From contig CANOLV010000002.1 in NCBI GenBank assembly GCA_947567425.1, forward strand, positions 124,001 through 188,000: a stretch of 64,000 bases of DNA, written 5' to 3'. The notes below the pieces were generated by a model. The model worked only from the letters and a program-made list of their open reading frames with translations, was not told the DNA's origin and made no database searches. The DNA is from an uncultured Porphyromonadaceae bacterium (lineage in GTDB: Bacteria; Bacteroidota; Bacteroidia; Bacteroidales; Muribaculaceae). The translations under genes and the position numbers were made by a program. Of this stretch, positions 17,581-26,505 are shown in pieces; position 1 is the first letter of the stretch; each line of letters opens with the position of its first letter.

Positions 17581-19677
17581 TCAGCGTTTTTTGCCTTTTT
17601 GTTTCTGTTGTTCGCGGAGCATGGCCTGCTGTTGCCTCTGAGCTTCTTCCAGACGTGCCATGAAGCCTGACTTTTTACGGGGCTTTTTGGCGGCCTCGGC
17701 CATTTTGGCGCGCATCTTGTCTTCGTTGACGAAGTGGCGGAATGCGTAAGTCTGTATGATGGTGATCAGCAGCGACAGGAAGTAGTAGTATGACAGACCG
17801 GCCGCATAGTTGTTGAAGAACACAAGGAACATCAGCGGCATCAGATACATCATCCACTTCATGCCGGGCATCGCCGAGCTTGACGGCTGGTTGGCCATGG
17901 TGAGCTTGGTGTATAGGATGTTGGTGACGGTCATCAGCAGACAGAACAGCGACACGTGGTTGCCGAAATATTCGGTCACGAGCGGAATGTTGCCGGTCCA
18001 GGAGATGATGGCGTCAGGAGCTGAGAGGTCCTTGACCCATAGGAACGATTCGCCTCGCAGCTCGATGCAGGAGGGGAAGAATGTAAACATAGCTATGAGC
18101 ACCGGCATCTGAAGAAGCATCGGCAGACAGCCGGCCATTGGGTTGGCTCCGGCACGGGTGTACAGCTCCATGGTCTTCTGCTGGCGCACCATGGCGTTCT
18201 CCTGACCCGGATACTTGTCGTTGATGGCCTTTATCTCAGGATTCAACAAGCGCATTTTTGCCTGTGAGATGTAGCTCTTGTAGGTGAACGGGAAGAGAAT
18301 CAACTTGATGAATATGGTCAGGATCAGGATGATGATTCCGTAGTTGGAGAACCATGAACCGAGGATGTCGAACACCGGAATTATGATCCATGTGTTGATC
18401 CAGCGGAACAGCGTCCATCCGAGGGGTATCAGGCGGGTCAGATGCATGTCGTCGCCGGGATAGAGCTTGTCGTCGATGTCGTCGAGCATCGGATACAGGT
18501 TCGGTCCGATGAGAATGTTGAAGCTGGTCGGCTCCGGATTGGCCGGATTGTAGTCGACCGTGGTCACGGCTTCCATATCCTTGAGATAGTCGGCTTCGGT
18601 CTTGTTCAGAACCTTCGACTTGAGGTCGGCGCGGTTGAAGTGGGTCTTGGCCATGAACGCGGTTGAGAAGAACTGGTTCTTAAATCCGATCCATTTGATG
18701 CGCTCGTTGATCTCTTCTTCGTCGTTGGAGCCTTCGCTGAGGTTTTTGACATCGCCGCCGGCATATTTGTAATATACGGCGGAGTTGCGCTCTTCAAACA
18801 TACGTCCTTCCTCCTGGCGTTTCATGTGCTGGTTCCATACGAAGTCCATGGTCACCACGCTTGAAGGGATGATGTTCTGCATGCCGTTCTGCACCACGTC
18901 GAGGCGCACTATGTAGCTGTCGGGAATAAGCGTGTAGCGCAGGCCGAATTCGGTACCGCGTCCGAGGTCGAGCTTCATCAGCACGGTGGAGTCGCTTTCC
19001 TGGACGGGGGTGAAATAGAAGTTGCGGGTGTCAAACTCTCGGTCTGACGAATTGAGTATGAACGAGTAGCTGTCGTCGTTGCCGTCAAACAGCACCACAT
19101 GTCCGCCGCGGTAGCTGTCATACTTCTTCAGTTCGGCGCTGGCTATCATGGCGCCCTTGGTCGACAGGTCGAGCGAGAGCACTTCGTTTTCCAGCTTTAT
19201 GGTCTGGTTGTCGCCCTGCAGATAGCGTGCGAAGCCTTGGTATTGGGTGATGTCGCGTATGGTCTGCTTTAATGCCGCCACAGCTTTGTCGGCTGTCTGC
19301 GGTGCCACGGCGAGGATGGCGTCGCCCGTGAGCGATGCCACGCTGACAGGCTCCGAGCCGTCGACATTGACCGTACCGCTGACGGTCTTGCCGTTTGAGC
19401 GGAGGTCTACGTTTTTGTTCTTCAGAGTGTATTCTCCTGCCACGCTGTCGGCATAGCCATACTGCTTGATGGCCGCCGCGAGCATCGAAAGCTCAGCTTC
19501 GGTCACTGAGTCGGACGGTGAAGCCAGCATATCGTCGGCCATGGCCTTTCTTTGGGCTTCGGTAGTCTCTACGTTTGGAGTCCGTGAATTCGGATCTACT
19601 TTGGGCTGGTTGAACCACATAAATCCGAGGAAGGCCGCCGCCATCAGCAGCAGGCCGGTCATGGTGTTCTTATCCAT
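17581..19677 (-). CDS. yidC: Membrane protein insertase YidC
   Basis: A 698-residue YidC/Oxa1 insertase of the large Bacteroidetes form: an N-terminal membrane anchor (MTGLLLMAAAFLGFMWF), a periplasmic beta-supersandwich of about 400 residues, then the conserved five-helix core starting at SNYGIIILILTIFIKLILFPFTYKSYIS, where the core arginine follows in KMRLLNPEI. The tail is basic (KKPRKKS to QKQKGKKR), as expected for ribosome contact. It inserts and folds inner-membrane proteins. Its ATG overlaps the pyrG stop codon (TAATG), indicating translational coupling. Confidence 0.97.
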   Translation of the reverse strand: MDKNTMTGLLLMAAAFLGFMWFNQPKVDPNSRTPNVETTEAQRKAMADDMLASPSDSVTEAELSMLAAAIKQYGYADSVAGEYTLKNKNVDLRSNGKTVSGTVNVDGSEPVSVASLTGDAILAVAPQTADKAVAALKQTIRDITQYQGFARYLQGDNQTIKLENEVLSLDLSTKGAMIASAELKKYDSYRGGHVVLFDGNDDSYSFILNSSDREFDTRNFYFTPVQESDSTVLMKLDLGRGTEFGLRYTLIPDSYIVRLDVVQNGMQNIIPSSVVTMDFVWNQHMKRQEEGRMFEERNSAVYYKYAGGDVKNLSEGSNDEEEINERIKWIGFKNQFFSTAFMAKTHFNRADLKSKVLNKTEADYLKDMEAVTTVDYNPANPEPTSFNILIGPNLYPMLDDIDDKLYPGDDMHLTRLIPLGWTLFRWINTWIIIPVFDILGSWFSNYGIIILILTIFIKLILFPFTYKSYISQAKMRLLNPEIKAINDKYPGQENAMVRQQKTMELYTRAGANPMAGCLPMLLQMPVLIAMFTFFPSCIELRGESFLWVKDLSAPDAIISWTGNIPLVTEYFGNHVSLFCLLMTVTNILYTKLTMANQPSSSAMPGMKWMMYLMPLMFLVFFNNYAAGLSYYYFLSLLITIIQTYAFRHFVNEDKMRAKMAEAAKKPRKKSGFMARLEEAQRQQQAMLREQQKQKGKKR

Positions 19678-21296
19678 TACTTATTTTGGTTTTTATATTC
19701 TATAGCTGCTTTAATGAAGTCGAGGAATATAGGGTTGGGGTTGAGTACGGTCGAGGAGTATTCAGGATGATACTGGGTGCCGATGTACCAGCGTAGGTCC
19801 GGAATCTCGACCACCTCTACCAGATGGGTCTCGGGATTCTCGCCCACGCACATCATGCCCGCTTTCTCATAGCTGTCGCGGTAGTCGCTGTTGAACTCGA
19901 AGCGGTGGCGGTGGCGTTCCGACACATGTGTCGAACCGTAGGCACGGGCCGCTTTCGATCCCTCTTTAAGCACACAGTCGTATGCTCCCAGACGCATGGT
20001 GCCGCCCTTGGCGGTTACCGACTTCTGGTCCTCCATCAGGTCGATGACATTATGCGGGGTCTTTATGTCCATCTCTGTGGAGTTGGCGTCGGCATAGCCG
20101 AGCACATTGCGGGCAAATTCGATGACCATGCACTGCATGCCGAGGCAGATGCCGAATGTCGGCATGTCATGCTCGCGGCACCATTTGAGCGCCGTGAACT
20201 TCCCTTCGATGCCGCGTTGGCCGAATCCGGGAGCCACGATGACACCGTCGAGTCCCGACAGCTTCTCGTCGACGTTGCCTTCATTGAGCTTCTCCGAGTG
20301 CACGTAGACCAGATTGAGCTTGCGGTCGTTGTAGGTGGCCGCCTGGAAGAGTGCCTCGTTGATCGACTTATATGCGTCCTGAAGCTCCACGTACTTTCCG
20401 ACGAGTCCGATGCTGACGGTCTGTTCGGCATGGTCCATCTTGTGCAGGAAGTTGAGCCAAGCCTTAAGGTCAGGTTCGCCTTCTGCGTTTTCGCCTGTCT
20501 TTTTAAGGACAATCTCGTCGAGGTGCTGCTCGTGCATCTTTAACGGCACTTCGTATATGGTGGGAAGGTCGATCGACTGGATTACCGAGTCGGGAGCCAC
20601 GTTGCAGAACTGCGCTATCTTGCGGCGCATGTCGGCGGGTATGTCCTTTTCAGTCCGGAGAATAAGTATGTCGGGCTGTATGCCGACCTCCTGGAGCTGT
20701 TTGACAGAATGCTGTGTGGGTTTGGTCTTAAGCTCCTTCGCCGCATGCAGAAACGGCACGTATGTCAGGTGGATGCAGAGCGAGTTTTGTCCCAACTCCC
20801 AGCGAAGCTGTCTGACGGCTTCAAGATAGGGGAGCGATTCGATGTCGCCCACCGTGCCGCCGATTTCAGTGATTATATAGTCGAAATTGCCGGTATTGCC
20901 CAGCAGTTTGATGTTGCGTTTTATTTCGTCGGTCACGTGGGGTATGATCTGTACTGTCTTTCCGAGATAGTCGCCTCTGCGTTCTTTGTCGATGACGCTC
21001 TGGTAGATACGCCCCGTGGTGACATTGTTGGCCTTGGTGGTGTGGACGTTGGTGAAGCGTTCATAGTGGCCTAAGTCGAGGTCGGCCTCGTGCCCGTCGA
21101 CTGTGACATAGCATTCGCCATGTTCATACGGGTTGAGGGTTCCCGGATCGATGTTGATATACGGATCGAATTTCTGAATAGTGACTCGCAGGCCGCGGGC
21201 TTTCAGCAGGCAGGCCAGAGACGACGATATGATGCCCTTTCCCAGCGATGACACTACGCCACCGGTCACAAAAATGTATTTTGTTTCCACGTTCAC
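19677..21296 (-). CDS. pyrG: CTP synthase
   Basis: A 539-residue CTP synthase of normal length. The N-terminal synthetase domain starts KYIFVTGGVVSSLGKGI with its P-loop. The C-terminal glutamine amidotransferase domain has the nucleophile Cys in FGICLGMQ and the His-Glu of the triad in QYHPEYSS. It makes CTP from UTP, ATP and glutamine. It begins an eight-gene minus-strand run that reaches 9243. A candidate promoter lies at 21333-21365. Confidence 0.98.
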   Translation of the reverse strand: MNVETKYIFVTGGVVSSLGKGIISSSLACLLKARGLRVTIQKFDPYINIDPGTLNPYEHGECYVTVDGHEADLDLGHYERFTNVHTTKANNVTTGRIYQSVIDKERRGDYLGKTVQIIPHVTDEIKRNIKLLGNTGNFDYIITEIGGTVGDIESLPYLEAVRQLRWELGQNSLCIHLTYVPFLHAAKELKTKPTQHSVKQLQEVGIQPDILILRTEKDIPADMRRKIAQFCNVAPDSVIQSIDLPTIYEVPLKMHEQHLDEIVLKKTGENAEGEPDLKAWLNFLHKMDHAEQTVSIGLVGKYVELQDAYKSINEALFQAATYNDRKLNLVYVHSEKLNEGNVDEKLSGLDGVIVAPGFGQRGIEGKFTALKWCREHDMPTFGICLGMQCMVIEFARNVLGYADANSTEMDIKTPHNVIDLMEDQKSVTAKGGTMRLGAYDCVLKEGSKAARAYGSTHVSERHRHRFEFNSDYRDSYEKAGMMCVGENPETHLVEVVEIPDLRWYIGTQYHPEYSSTVLNPNPIFLDFIKAAIEYKNQNK

Positions 21297-21332
21297 GTTG
21301 ATTGGTTAATACTGTACTCTTAAATTAACTTG

Positions 21333-21365
21333 CAAAAGTACATAAAAACACCGACATATCACCAA
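21333..21365 (-). promoter_or_regulatory. Candidate promoter for pyrG
   Basis: On the minus strand, TACTTTTG (21340-21333) matches TAnnTTTG, with a TTG 22 bases upstream; the spacing is slightly long. Confidence 0.45.
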
Positions 21366-21433
21366 TCGGCCTAATCTAAAATAGCTAAGAATTCTAAAAT
21401 GTGGGCGATATGTGATTTTTATACGGAGTTCTC

Positions 21434-22282
21434 TCAGGGGCGGGAGGCGAGGGCGTAGAGTTCGCTGATCTCCTCGGCCCAAAGCGATTCGTCGGGGGTC
21501 TCAAGGATGATGGGTATGTTGTCGGTGCGCGGATCCTTCATCAGCAGTTCGAAGAACTCCCGGCCTATCATCCCCTTGCCGATGCTGTCGTGGCGGTCGA
21601 CGCGTGAGCGGAGGCCTTTTTTGCTGTCGTTAAGGTGGATGGCCGACAGATAGTTAAGACCGATCACCTCTTCAAACTGCCTCCAGGTGTCTTCGTAGCC
21701 CTCGGGGGTGCTTAGGTCGTAACCGGCGGCGAATGTGTGGCATGTGTCGATGCACACGCCGACGCGGCTTTTGTCGTCCACGTGGTCGATGATGCGGGCT
21801 ATCTGTTCAAACGTGTATCCTAAGTTGGATCCTTGTCCGGCAGTGTTCTCGATCACGGCCTTTACGCCGGAGGTGCGTTCCAGAGCGTCGTTGATACTGT
21901 CTGCTATAAGGTCGAGGCACTGCTCTTCGCTGATAAGCTTCAGATGGCTTCCGGGGTGGAAATTGAGCATGGTCAGGCCGAGCTGTTCACACCGGCGGAG
22001 TTCGTCGAGGAAAGCCTCGCGCGAAATGGCGAGTTTCTCCGCGTCGGGCGAACCCAAGTTGATGAGATAGCTGTCGTGGGGCAATATCTGAGCCGGGGTG
22101 TAGCCGAATTTGGCGCAGTTGGCCTTGAATGCTTCCGCCTCCTTGTCGCTTATGGCTTTTGAGGTCCATCGCGACGGATTGCGGGTAAACAGTGCGAATG
22201 CTTTTGCTCCTATGGCCTCGGCATTGACCGGGGCTTTGCTCACGCCGGGACTTGCCGACACATGTGCTCCTATATATTTCAT
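21434..22282 (-). CDS. nfo: Endonuclease IV (AP endonuclease)
   Basis: A protein of 282 residues from the ATG at 22282 ([13 protein letters not shown]); a longer reading from 22348 runs through the promoter and is rejected. The TIM barrel keeps the trinuclear zinc ligands: His in NFHPGSH, Glu in [44 protein letters not shown] and the final ETPD. It cuts abasic DNA 5' to the lesion in base excision repair. It stands alone between pyrG and the divergent lipoprotein gene. Confidence 0.97.
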   Translation of the reverse strand: MKYIGAHVSASPGVSKAPVNAEAIGAKAFALFTRNPSRWTSKAISDKEAEAFKANCAKFGYTPAQILPHDSYLINLGSPDAEKLAISREAFLDELRRCEQLGLTMLNFHPGSHLKLISEEQCLDLIADSINDALERTSGVKAVIENTAGQGSNLGYTFEQIARIIDHVDDKSRVGVCIDTCHTFAAGYDLSTPEGYEDTWRQFEEVIGLNYLSAIHLNDSKKGLRSRVDRHDSIGKGMIGREFFELLMKDPRTDNIPIILETPDESLWAEEISELYALASRP

Positions 22283-22313
22283 ATTCAGTCTGGTACAATT
22301 GGTAAATGTCATG

Positions 22314-22344
22314 CAAAAATACGCTTTTCCATCCAATCCGACAA
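22314..22344 (-). promoter_or_regulatory. Promoter for nfo
   Basis: On the minus strand, TATTTTTG (22321-22314) is preceded 20 bases upstream by TTG (22344-22342). This fits the Bacteroidetes consensus and places the start about 25 bases before the ATG at 22282. Confidence 0.65.
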
Positions 22345-22436
22345 GCAAAACGCTCTACACAGGCTAATTTTAATGATATATAAGTGAAATTCTCACAATA
22401 ATGGTTTCAAACATGGATTAATCTTAAAATAATATG

Positions 22437-22603
22437 TATCTTTGTCCCTCGGATATGAAGCCCCTTGGCTACAGATTCACCAATCGATTAAAGTACAGAT
22501 AATTAGCTATAGCACAACGAATTGACGGATTTTACCCCCCCCGTCTATTAACACATGTTAACGCATCGTTGGGAGGGTCGATGCACAAATTGATTTATAA
22601 ATA
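22437..22603 (+). promoter_or_regulatory. -7 element and long leader with a C8 tract, upstream of a surface lipoprotein
   Basis: The 321-bp gap between nfo and the lipoprotein gene holds TATCTTTG at 22437-22444, without a clear -33 partner, then about 150 bases of leader. In the leader are a run of eight C at 22535-22542 and a small hairpin, TTAACA-CA-TGTTAA, at 22548-22561. No ORF with gene-like features is seen here. Confidence 0.45.
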
Positions 22604-23449
22604 ATGAAAATTTTTAAGTGTTTGTTTTCCACTATGTTTGTGGCATCTCTTTGCCTTGGATTCACTGCATGCAGCGACGACGATGACGACAACAAAACTC
22701 CCAACGAGCCATCCGTAGATGACGTGCTTCCCGCAGGGGCTCCTAAGAGCATAGGCGATGCCGTACTGACTGTCAATGAAAAGGGTCAACTGACTAAGGT
22801 GGTTGACGGCGATCAGGTGATCACAATCGAATACGGTTCATTCAGCCGTGCAACTACCTACGACGCTCTCCTTAAACTTCGTGAGGCTGAGGATTCAGAC
22901 AATGACTATGACGCATATCTGAAACTTAACGGAATGGGTTATGTCACTGACGTTCTTCAGGTCTATAAGCATCCGGAGGAACAGGACGGCAAGCAGAGCG
23001 ATACCTGGAAGTTCACTTACAATGATGCCGGCCAGCTCTCACGCCTGCAGCGTAGCGAGAGCGGCGACGACTTTAAGATCACTTATACTAACGGTGACAT
23101 CACTAAAGTGGAGCAGACTGATGAAGATGGCGACCACAAGTTAATTACCATCGTGTATACCAACGCTGAATACCCGGAAGTAAAGGCCAATACATCGGGC
23201 GTCATGGAATTTGACGAGTTCTTCCGCGTGGATATGGACGAAATGGGCTTCCTTTATTATGCCGGTATGCTCGGCCAGCCTACAAAGAATCTGCCTATGG
23301 GCAATACGGAAAAGGCCACTTGGAATAATGGCGAGGAGTATACTTTTTCCGACAATTATAACTGGGAATTTGGCGCCAACGGCTTCCCGACCAAGTTCTG
23401 GACTGACAATGATGGTCCTTCGGAGATAGTGACATTCGTCTGGAATTAA
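22604..23449 (+). CDS. Surface lipoprotein with acidic export signal (DUF4595-like)
   Basis: A 281-residue protein. The signal peptide ends LGFTACSDDDDD: a lipobox cysteine followed by a run of aspartates, which matches the lipoprotein export signal that sends Bacteroidetes lipoproteins to the cell surface. The mature part has repeating beta-strand units (VLTVNEKGQLTKVVDG, TFTYNDAGQLSRLQ-like, TYTNGDITKVEQTD) resembling DUF4595 or YD-type repeats. I do not know its ligand. It is preceded by a long leader and followed by a terminator, so it is probably monocistronic. Confidence 0.75.
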   Translation: MKIFKCLFSTMFVASLCLGFTACSDDDDDNKTPNEPSVDDVLPAGAPKSIGDAVLTVNEKGQLTKVVDGDQVITIEYGSFSRATTYDALLKLREAEDSDNDYDAYLKLNGMGYVTDVLQVYKHPEEQDGKQSDTWKFTYNDAGQLSRLQRSESGDDFKITYTNGDITKVEQTDEDGDHKLITIVYTNAEYPEVKANTSGVMEFDEFFRVDMDEMGFLYYAGMLGQPTKNLPMGNTEKATWNNGEEYTFSDNYNWEFGANGFPTKFWTDNDGPSEIVTFVWN

Positions 23450-23474
23450 CCGTAATATACATTCTGCTATAATG

Positions 23475-23507
23475 AAAAGCCGGGGCCTGTCGAGGTTCCG
23501 GCTTTCT
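23475..23507 (+). terminator. Terminator after the lipoprotein gene
   Basis: AAAGCCGG and CCGGCTTT form a stem extended by an imperfect GGCC/GGTT part, followed by CTGTTTATT. Confidence 0.7.
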
Positions 23508-23582
23508 GTTTATTGCCGTAGACGCTAAACAATATGGCCGGCAGAGGTGTAGTTATTGTGTAAAGATTTAATTTGCGCATAT

Positions 23583-24152
23583 ATGAAGAAACTGACGGCA
23601 TTGGCCATAACGGCTATAATCGGTACATCGGGGCTTATGGCACAGGGCTTTTTTTCGCTCAGCGCCGGTTCCGACGGATTTAATGTTAACGTAGGTGGAG
23701 CGCCGTCGTTGTTGATGGTGCCGGTCCACAGGACCAATCCGCTTCTTCTCGTGCCTGTGCATGGCCACGGTCACCACTATGACTATGACGACGACGATTT
23801 TTACGACGGCGGCATAGCGGTCTACCCCGTGCACCATTCCAAAAAGTACTATAAGAAAGCCGCCAAGCGCTACCGCAAGGCGTTGAAGCATGCCCGCCGT
23901 CATTCCCCATCGTCATGGAGTGTGTCGCTCTCGTCCGACGGCATAGTCGTGGGCGGATCGGTAGGCGGAGGTTATTACTACTACGACGATGATGATGATG
24001 ACTTTTACGAAGATCTCTATGAGGACCTTTTCGAGCACCACCACAAGCATCATAAGGTCAAGAAGCACCACAAGCACCATAAGCATGACAAACATTACAA
24101 AAAGAAACATCGCCGCCATCACGATGATGATGACGACGACGACGATGATTGA
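23583..24152 (+). CDS. Exported low-complexity His/Lys/Asp-rich protein
   Basis: A 189-residue protein. The ATG at 23583 is chosen because MKKLTALAITAIIGTSGLMAQ is a signal peptide; the longer frame from 23556 is not. The mature part has a short Ser/Gly beta-like segment (FSLSAGSDGFNVNVGG, repeated later as VSLSSDGIVVGGSVGG), then acidic Tyr/Asp clusters and a C-terminal block of about 35 residues of alternating His and Lys that ends in nine aspartates. Such a tail could bind zinc, nickel or copper, but no known metal-carrier domain is present, so function is unknown. Divergent codons (GAC and GAT mixed) show the Asp runs are not a simple triplet expansion. Confidence 0.65.
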   Translation: MKKLTALAITAIIGTSGLMAQGFFSLSAGSDGFNVNVGGAPSLLMVPVHRTNPLLLVPVHGHGHHYDYDDDDFYDGGIAVYPVHHSKKYYKKAAKRYRKALKHARRHSPSSWSVSLSSDGIVVGGSVGGGYYYYDDDDDDFYEDLYEDLFEHHHKHHKVKKHHKHHKHDKHYKKKHRRHHDDDDDDDDD

Positions 24153-24205
24153 CAGCTTGCCCGGCAAGCACCGGATTTGACATTTTATGTGGTTGATAAT
24201 AGCAG

Positions 24206-24246
24206 TTAAAGCATGACACCCGCGTTGAGCGGATGCCATGCTTTAA
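24206..24246. terminator. Bidirectional terminator between convergent genes
   Basis: TTAAAGCATG pairs perfectly with CATGCTTTAA, with an inner CCGC/GCGG stem. A- and T-rich ends on both sides suit termination from either direction. Confidence 0.75.
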
Positions 24247-24273
24247 TCATTTATATGCCCTGTGCCGGCCGTA

Positions 24274-26319
24274 TTACCAGATGACGATCATCTCTTCGGC
24301 CGGACGGTACATCTTGTCGCCTTTCTTGATGCCGAATGCGTCGAAGAACGGCTGGATGTTGCGGAGTGTCACGTTGACGCGGTTTTCGCCGAGCGAATGG
24401 ACGTCGTCGGTGGTCAGCGAACGGATTTCTTCCGGACGGATGTTCTGTGCCCAGATATTGGCATAGTTCAGATAGAACACCTTCATCGGGTCGATGCCGT
24501 TGATTTTGGCCTCTTCCGAGTTGATGTCCACGCCTTTCTTCTTCTGTGCGTCGAGGAAGGCTGTGCGTGCTACGCGCAGACCGCCCTGGTCGGCAATGTT
24601 CTCGCCGAGGGTGTACTGGCCGTTGGCATGGAGTCCCGGAAGCACTTCCACTTCGTTAAATTGTCCTACCAGACCCTGGGTCATCTTGGCGAAAGCCTCC
24701 GCGTCCTCCGGAGTCCACCAGTTGACCATGTTACCCTCTGCATCGAAGTTGCAGCCCTGGTCGTCGAATCCGTGGGTCATCTCGTGGCCGATCACCACGC
24801 CGATGGCGCCGTAGTTCTCGGCGTCGCTCGCTTCGGGGTCGAAGAACGGTGCCTGGAGAATGCCGGCGGGGAACACGATTTCGTTGGCGAGCGGGTTATA
24901 GTAAGCGTTGATTGTCTGCGGAGTCATGCCCCATTCGGTCTTGTCTACCGGCTTGCCCCACTTGGAAAGTTCCTCTTTCTGGTGCCACATCGACACGTTG
25001 TGCATGTTCTCGTAGTACGAGAGTTTCGGGTCGATGGTCATGGTGGTGTAGTCCTTCCACTTGTCGGGGTAGCCTATCTTGACGGTAAAGGCGTTGAGTT
25101 TCTTTATGGCGTTGAGTTTGGTGTCGTCGCTCATCCAAGGCAGGTTGATGATATGCTTGCCAAGGGCGGTACGGAGATTCTCGACCAGTCCGAGCATATA
25201 CTGTTTCGACGATTCGGGGAAATACTTCTCCACATAGAGCTGGCCGATGGCCTCGCCCATGGCGCCTTCTGTGGCTCCGAGCGCGCGTTTCCAGCGGGGA
25301 CGCATCTCCTGCACGCCGCTGTACACCTTGTTGAACTCAAACGATGCGTCGGTGAAGTCGTCGCTGAGGCGTCCTGCGGCCTGGCTGACATACTTCCACA
25401 GATAGTAGTCCTTAAGCTCGCGTTCGGTCAGGCTCGACAGCAGGTTGCTGGCCTGGCGCACTGCGCTCGGCTCTGTCACGATGACTGTCTCCGGAGTGGG
25501 AATCTCCATGGTCTCGATGAAGAAGCGGTCCCAGTCCATGCCCGGGAACTCTTTCTTGAGCTGGTCGATGGTGTAGGGGTTGTACATGGCCGGGATGTTG
25601 CGGCTCTGCTCGCGTGTCCACGCCGAGTCGGCGAGGGCGGTCTCCACCTTCATCACGTTTTTCATGATCCGGGTGGCGTTTTTCTTTGAATATCCGGCAT
25701 TCTGCATCTGCTTGACGATAAGCTTCTGATAAGCTTCGCGCACATCCTTGTTGCGCTTGTCGTTCTGCAGATAATAGTCGCGGTCGCCAAGGCCCATGCC
25801 GCCGCCGCTGACATACATCGCGTAGACTTTGCTGTTGGTGAGGTCTTCCATCGGGCCTGCGCCGAAGAACGGGCTGGCATAATTGGCATGGATCCACATC
25901 ATCAGCTCGCCGAGGCTGTCGGAGGGTGTGGTCTCGATGCGCTTGAGGTCGGCCAGTATCGGCTTTGCTCCCTCTGCGTTGCGGCGCACCGAGTCGAGGG
26001 CCTGGCTGTAGATGGTCCATACCTTGAACGCCACTGATCCAGGCTCAGGATTTGACGAGCCGAGGTTGAGTACCAGATTCTTCAGTCGTGCTTCCGACGA
26101 GTCGTTGAGCACGTTGAACTGGCCGTAGCGCGAATGTTCGGGAGTCAGCGGATGTGCTTCCTGCCAACCCTTGGTCACATGATTGTAGAAGTCTTCCTGG
26201 GGCTTTATCGAATTGTCGAAATAGTCAGGATTCAAGCTCTTCAGATGCTCTTCGGCATAGGCCGATGTGCCGATGCCGAGAGTTAGAGCCAAAGCAAGAA
26301 TAGATTTGGTTAATGACAT
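24274..26319 (-). CDS. M13-family metalloendopeptidase (PepO/neprilysin-like)
   Basis: A 681-residue protein with a signal peptide (ILALALTLGIGTSAYA). The C-terminal catalytic domain has the zinc motif HEMTH (His512, Glu513, His516) followed by FDDQGCNFD, the third ligand in ENIADQGGL, and NAYYNPLANEIVFPAGIL just before. M13 enzymes cut peptides of under about 40 residues, in the periplasm or outside. The final residues end in W, as in neprilysin. It stands alone, with a -7 element upstream. Confidence 0.95.
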   Translation of the reverse strand: MSLTKSILALALTLGIGTSAYAEEHLKSLNPDYFDNSIKPQEDFYNHVTKGWQEAHPLTPEHSRYGQFNVLNDSSEARLKNLVLNLGSSNPEPGSVAFKVWTIYSQALDSVRRNAEGAKPILADLKRIETTPSDSLGELMMWIHANYASPFFGAGPMEDLTNSKVYAMYVSGGGMGLGDRDYYLQNDKRNKDVREAYQKLIVKQMQNAGYSKKNATRIMKNVMKVETALADSAWTREQSRNIPAMYNPYTIDQLKKEFPGMDWDRFFIETMEIPTPETVIVTEPSAVRQASNLLSSLTERELKDYYLWKYVSQAAGRLSDDFTDASFEFNKVYSGVQEMRPRWKRALGATEGAMGEAIGQLYVEKYFPESSKQYMLGLVENLRTALGKHIINLPWMSDDTKLNAIKKLNAFTVKIGYPDKWKDYTTMTIDPKLSYYENMHNVSMWHQKEELSKWGKPVDKTEWGMTPQTINAYYNPLANEIVFPAGILQAPFFDPEASDAENYGAIGVVIGHEMTHGFDDQGCNFDAEGNMVNWWTPEDAEAFAKMTQGLVGQFNEVEVLPGLHANGQYTLGENIADQGGLRVARTAFLDAQKKKGVDINSEEAKINGIDPMKVFYLNYANIWAQNIRPEEIRSLTTDDVHSLGENRVNVTLRNIQPFFDAFGIKKGDKMYRPAEEMIVIW

Positions 26320-26348
26320 GTAATTAAAACGTATTTAAATAGATACCG

Positions 26349-26356
26349 CAAAGTTA
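26349..26356 (-). promoter_or_regulatory. -7 element of the M13 peptidase gene
   Basis: On the minus strand TAACTTTG matches TAnnTTTG, about 30 bases before the ATG at 26319. No -33 TTG is seen at the right distance. Confidence 0.5.
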
Positions 26357-26423
26357 CTACTTTTTTCTGAAATATATGTCAGGTTCGTCCATTCTGCCGG
26401 CGTCACACCCGTCTGCGACGGCA

Positions 26424-26501
26424 TTCGTCAATATTTGTGTGGATTTCAACGCATTATTCGTCAATATTTGTGTATATTTGCGCATAAATATTGACGAATG
26501 G
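26424..26501 (+). repeat. Upstream copy of a 78-bp direct repeat with operator-like sub-repeats
   Basis: Contains ATTCGTCAATATTTGTGT twice in direct orientation, 33 bp apart (26423 and 26456), and the same motif inverted at 26483-26500, next to the start codon of the ATPase. A second copy of the whole block lies at 27834-27911: the first 50 bases match at 49 positions and the last 28 at 17, without gaps. The three spaced motifs look like protein-binding sites. Confidence 0.8.
26473..26480 (+). promoter_or_regulatory. -7 element of the DUF4143 ATPase gene, inside the repeat block
   Basis: TATATTTG (TAnnTTTG) lies between the second direct motif and the inverted motif, so a protein bound at these motifs would cover the promoter. 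In the downstream repeat copy this element is lost. Confidence 0.55.
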
Positions 26502-26505
26502 AGTT

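Noticed and set aside
21987-22348. Extended N-terminus of Nfo from 22348
   Set aside because: Nfo proteins start MKYIGAHVS; the extra frame runs through the promoter at 22314-22344.
23970-24150. Apparent GAT/CAC triplet repeats as a tandem repeat or CRISPR-like array
   Set aside because: The bases code for Asp and His-Lys runs in an intact exported protein and the codons are mixed, so it is low-complexity coding sequence.
24262-25689. Long open frame of 475 codons on the plus strand
   Set aside because: It lies wholly antisense to the M13 peptidase gene, whose zinc motif and signal peptide are clear; the antisense translation shows the His/Val/Gly-rich look of a shadow frame in GC-rich coding DNA.
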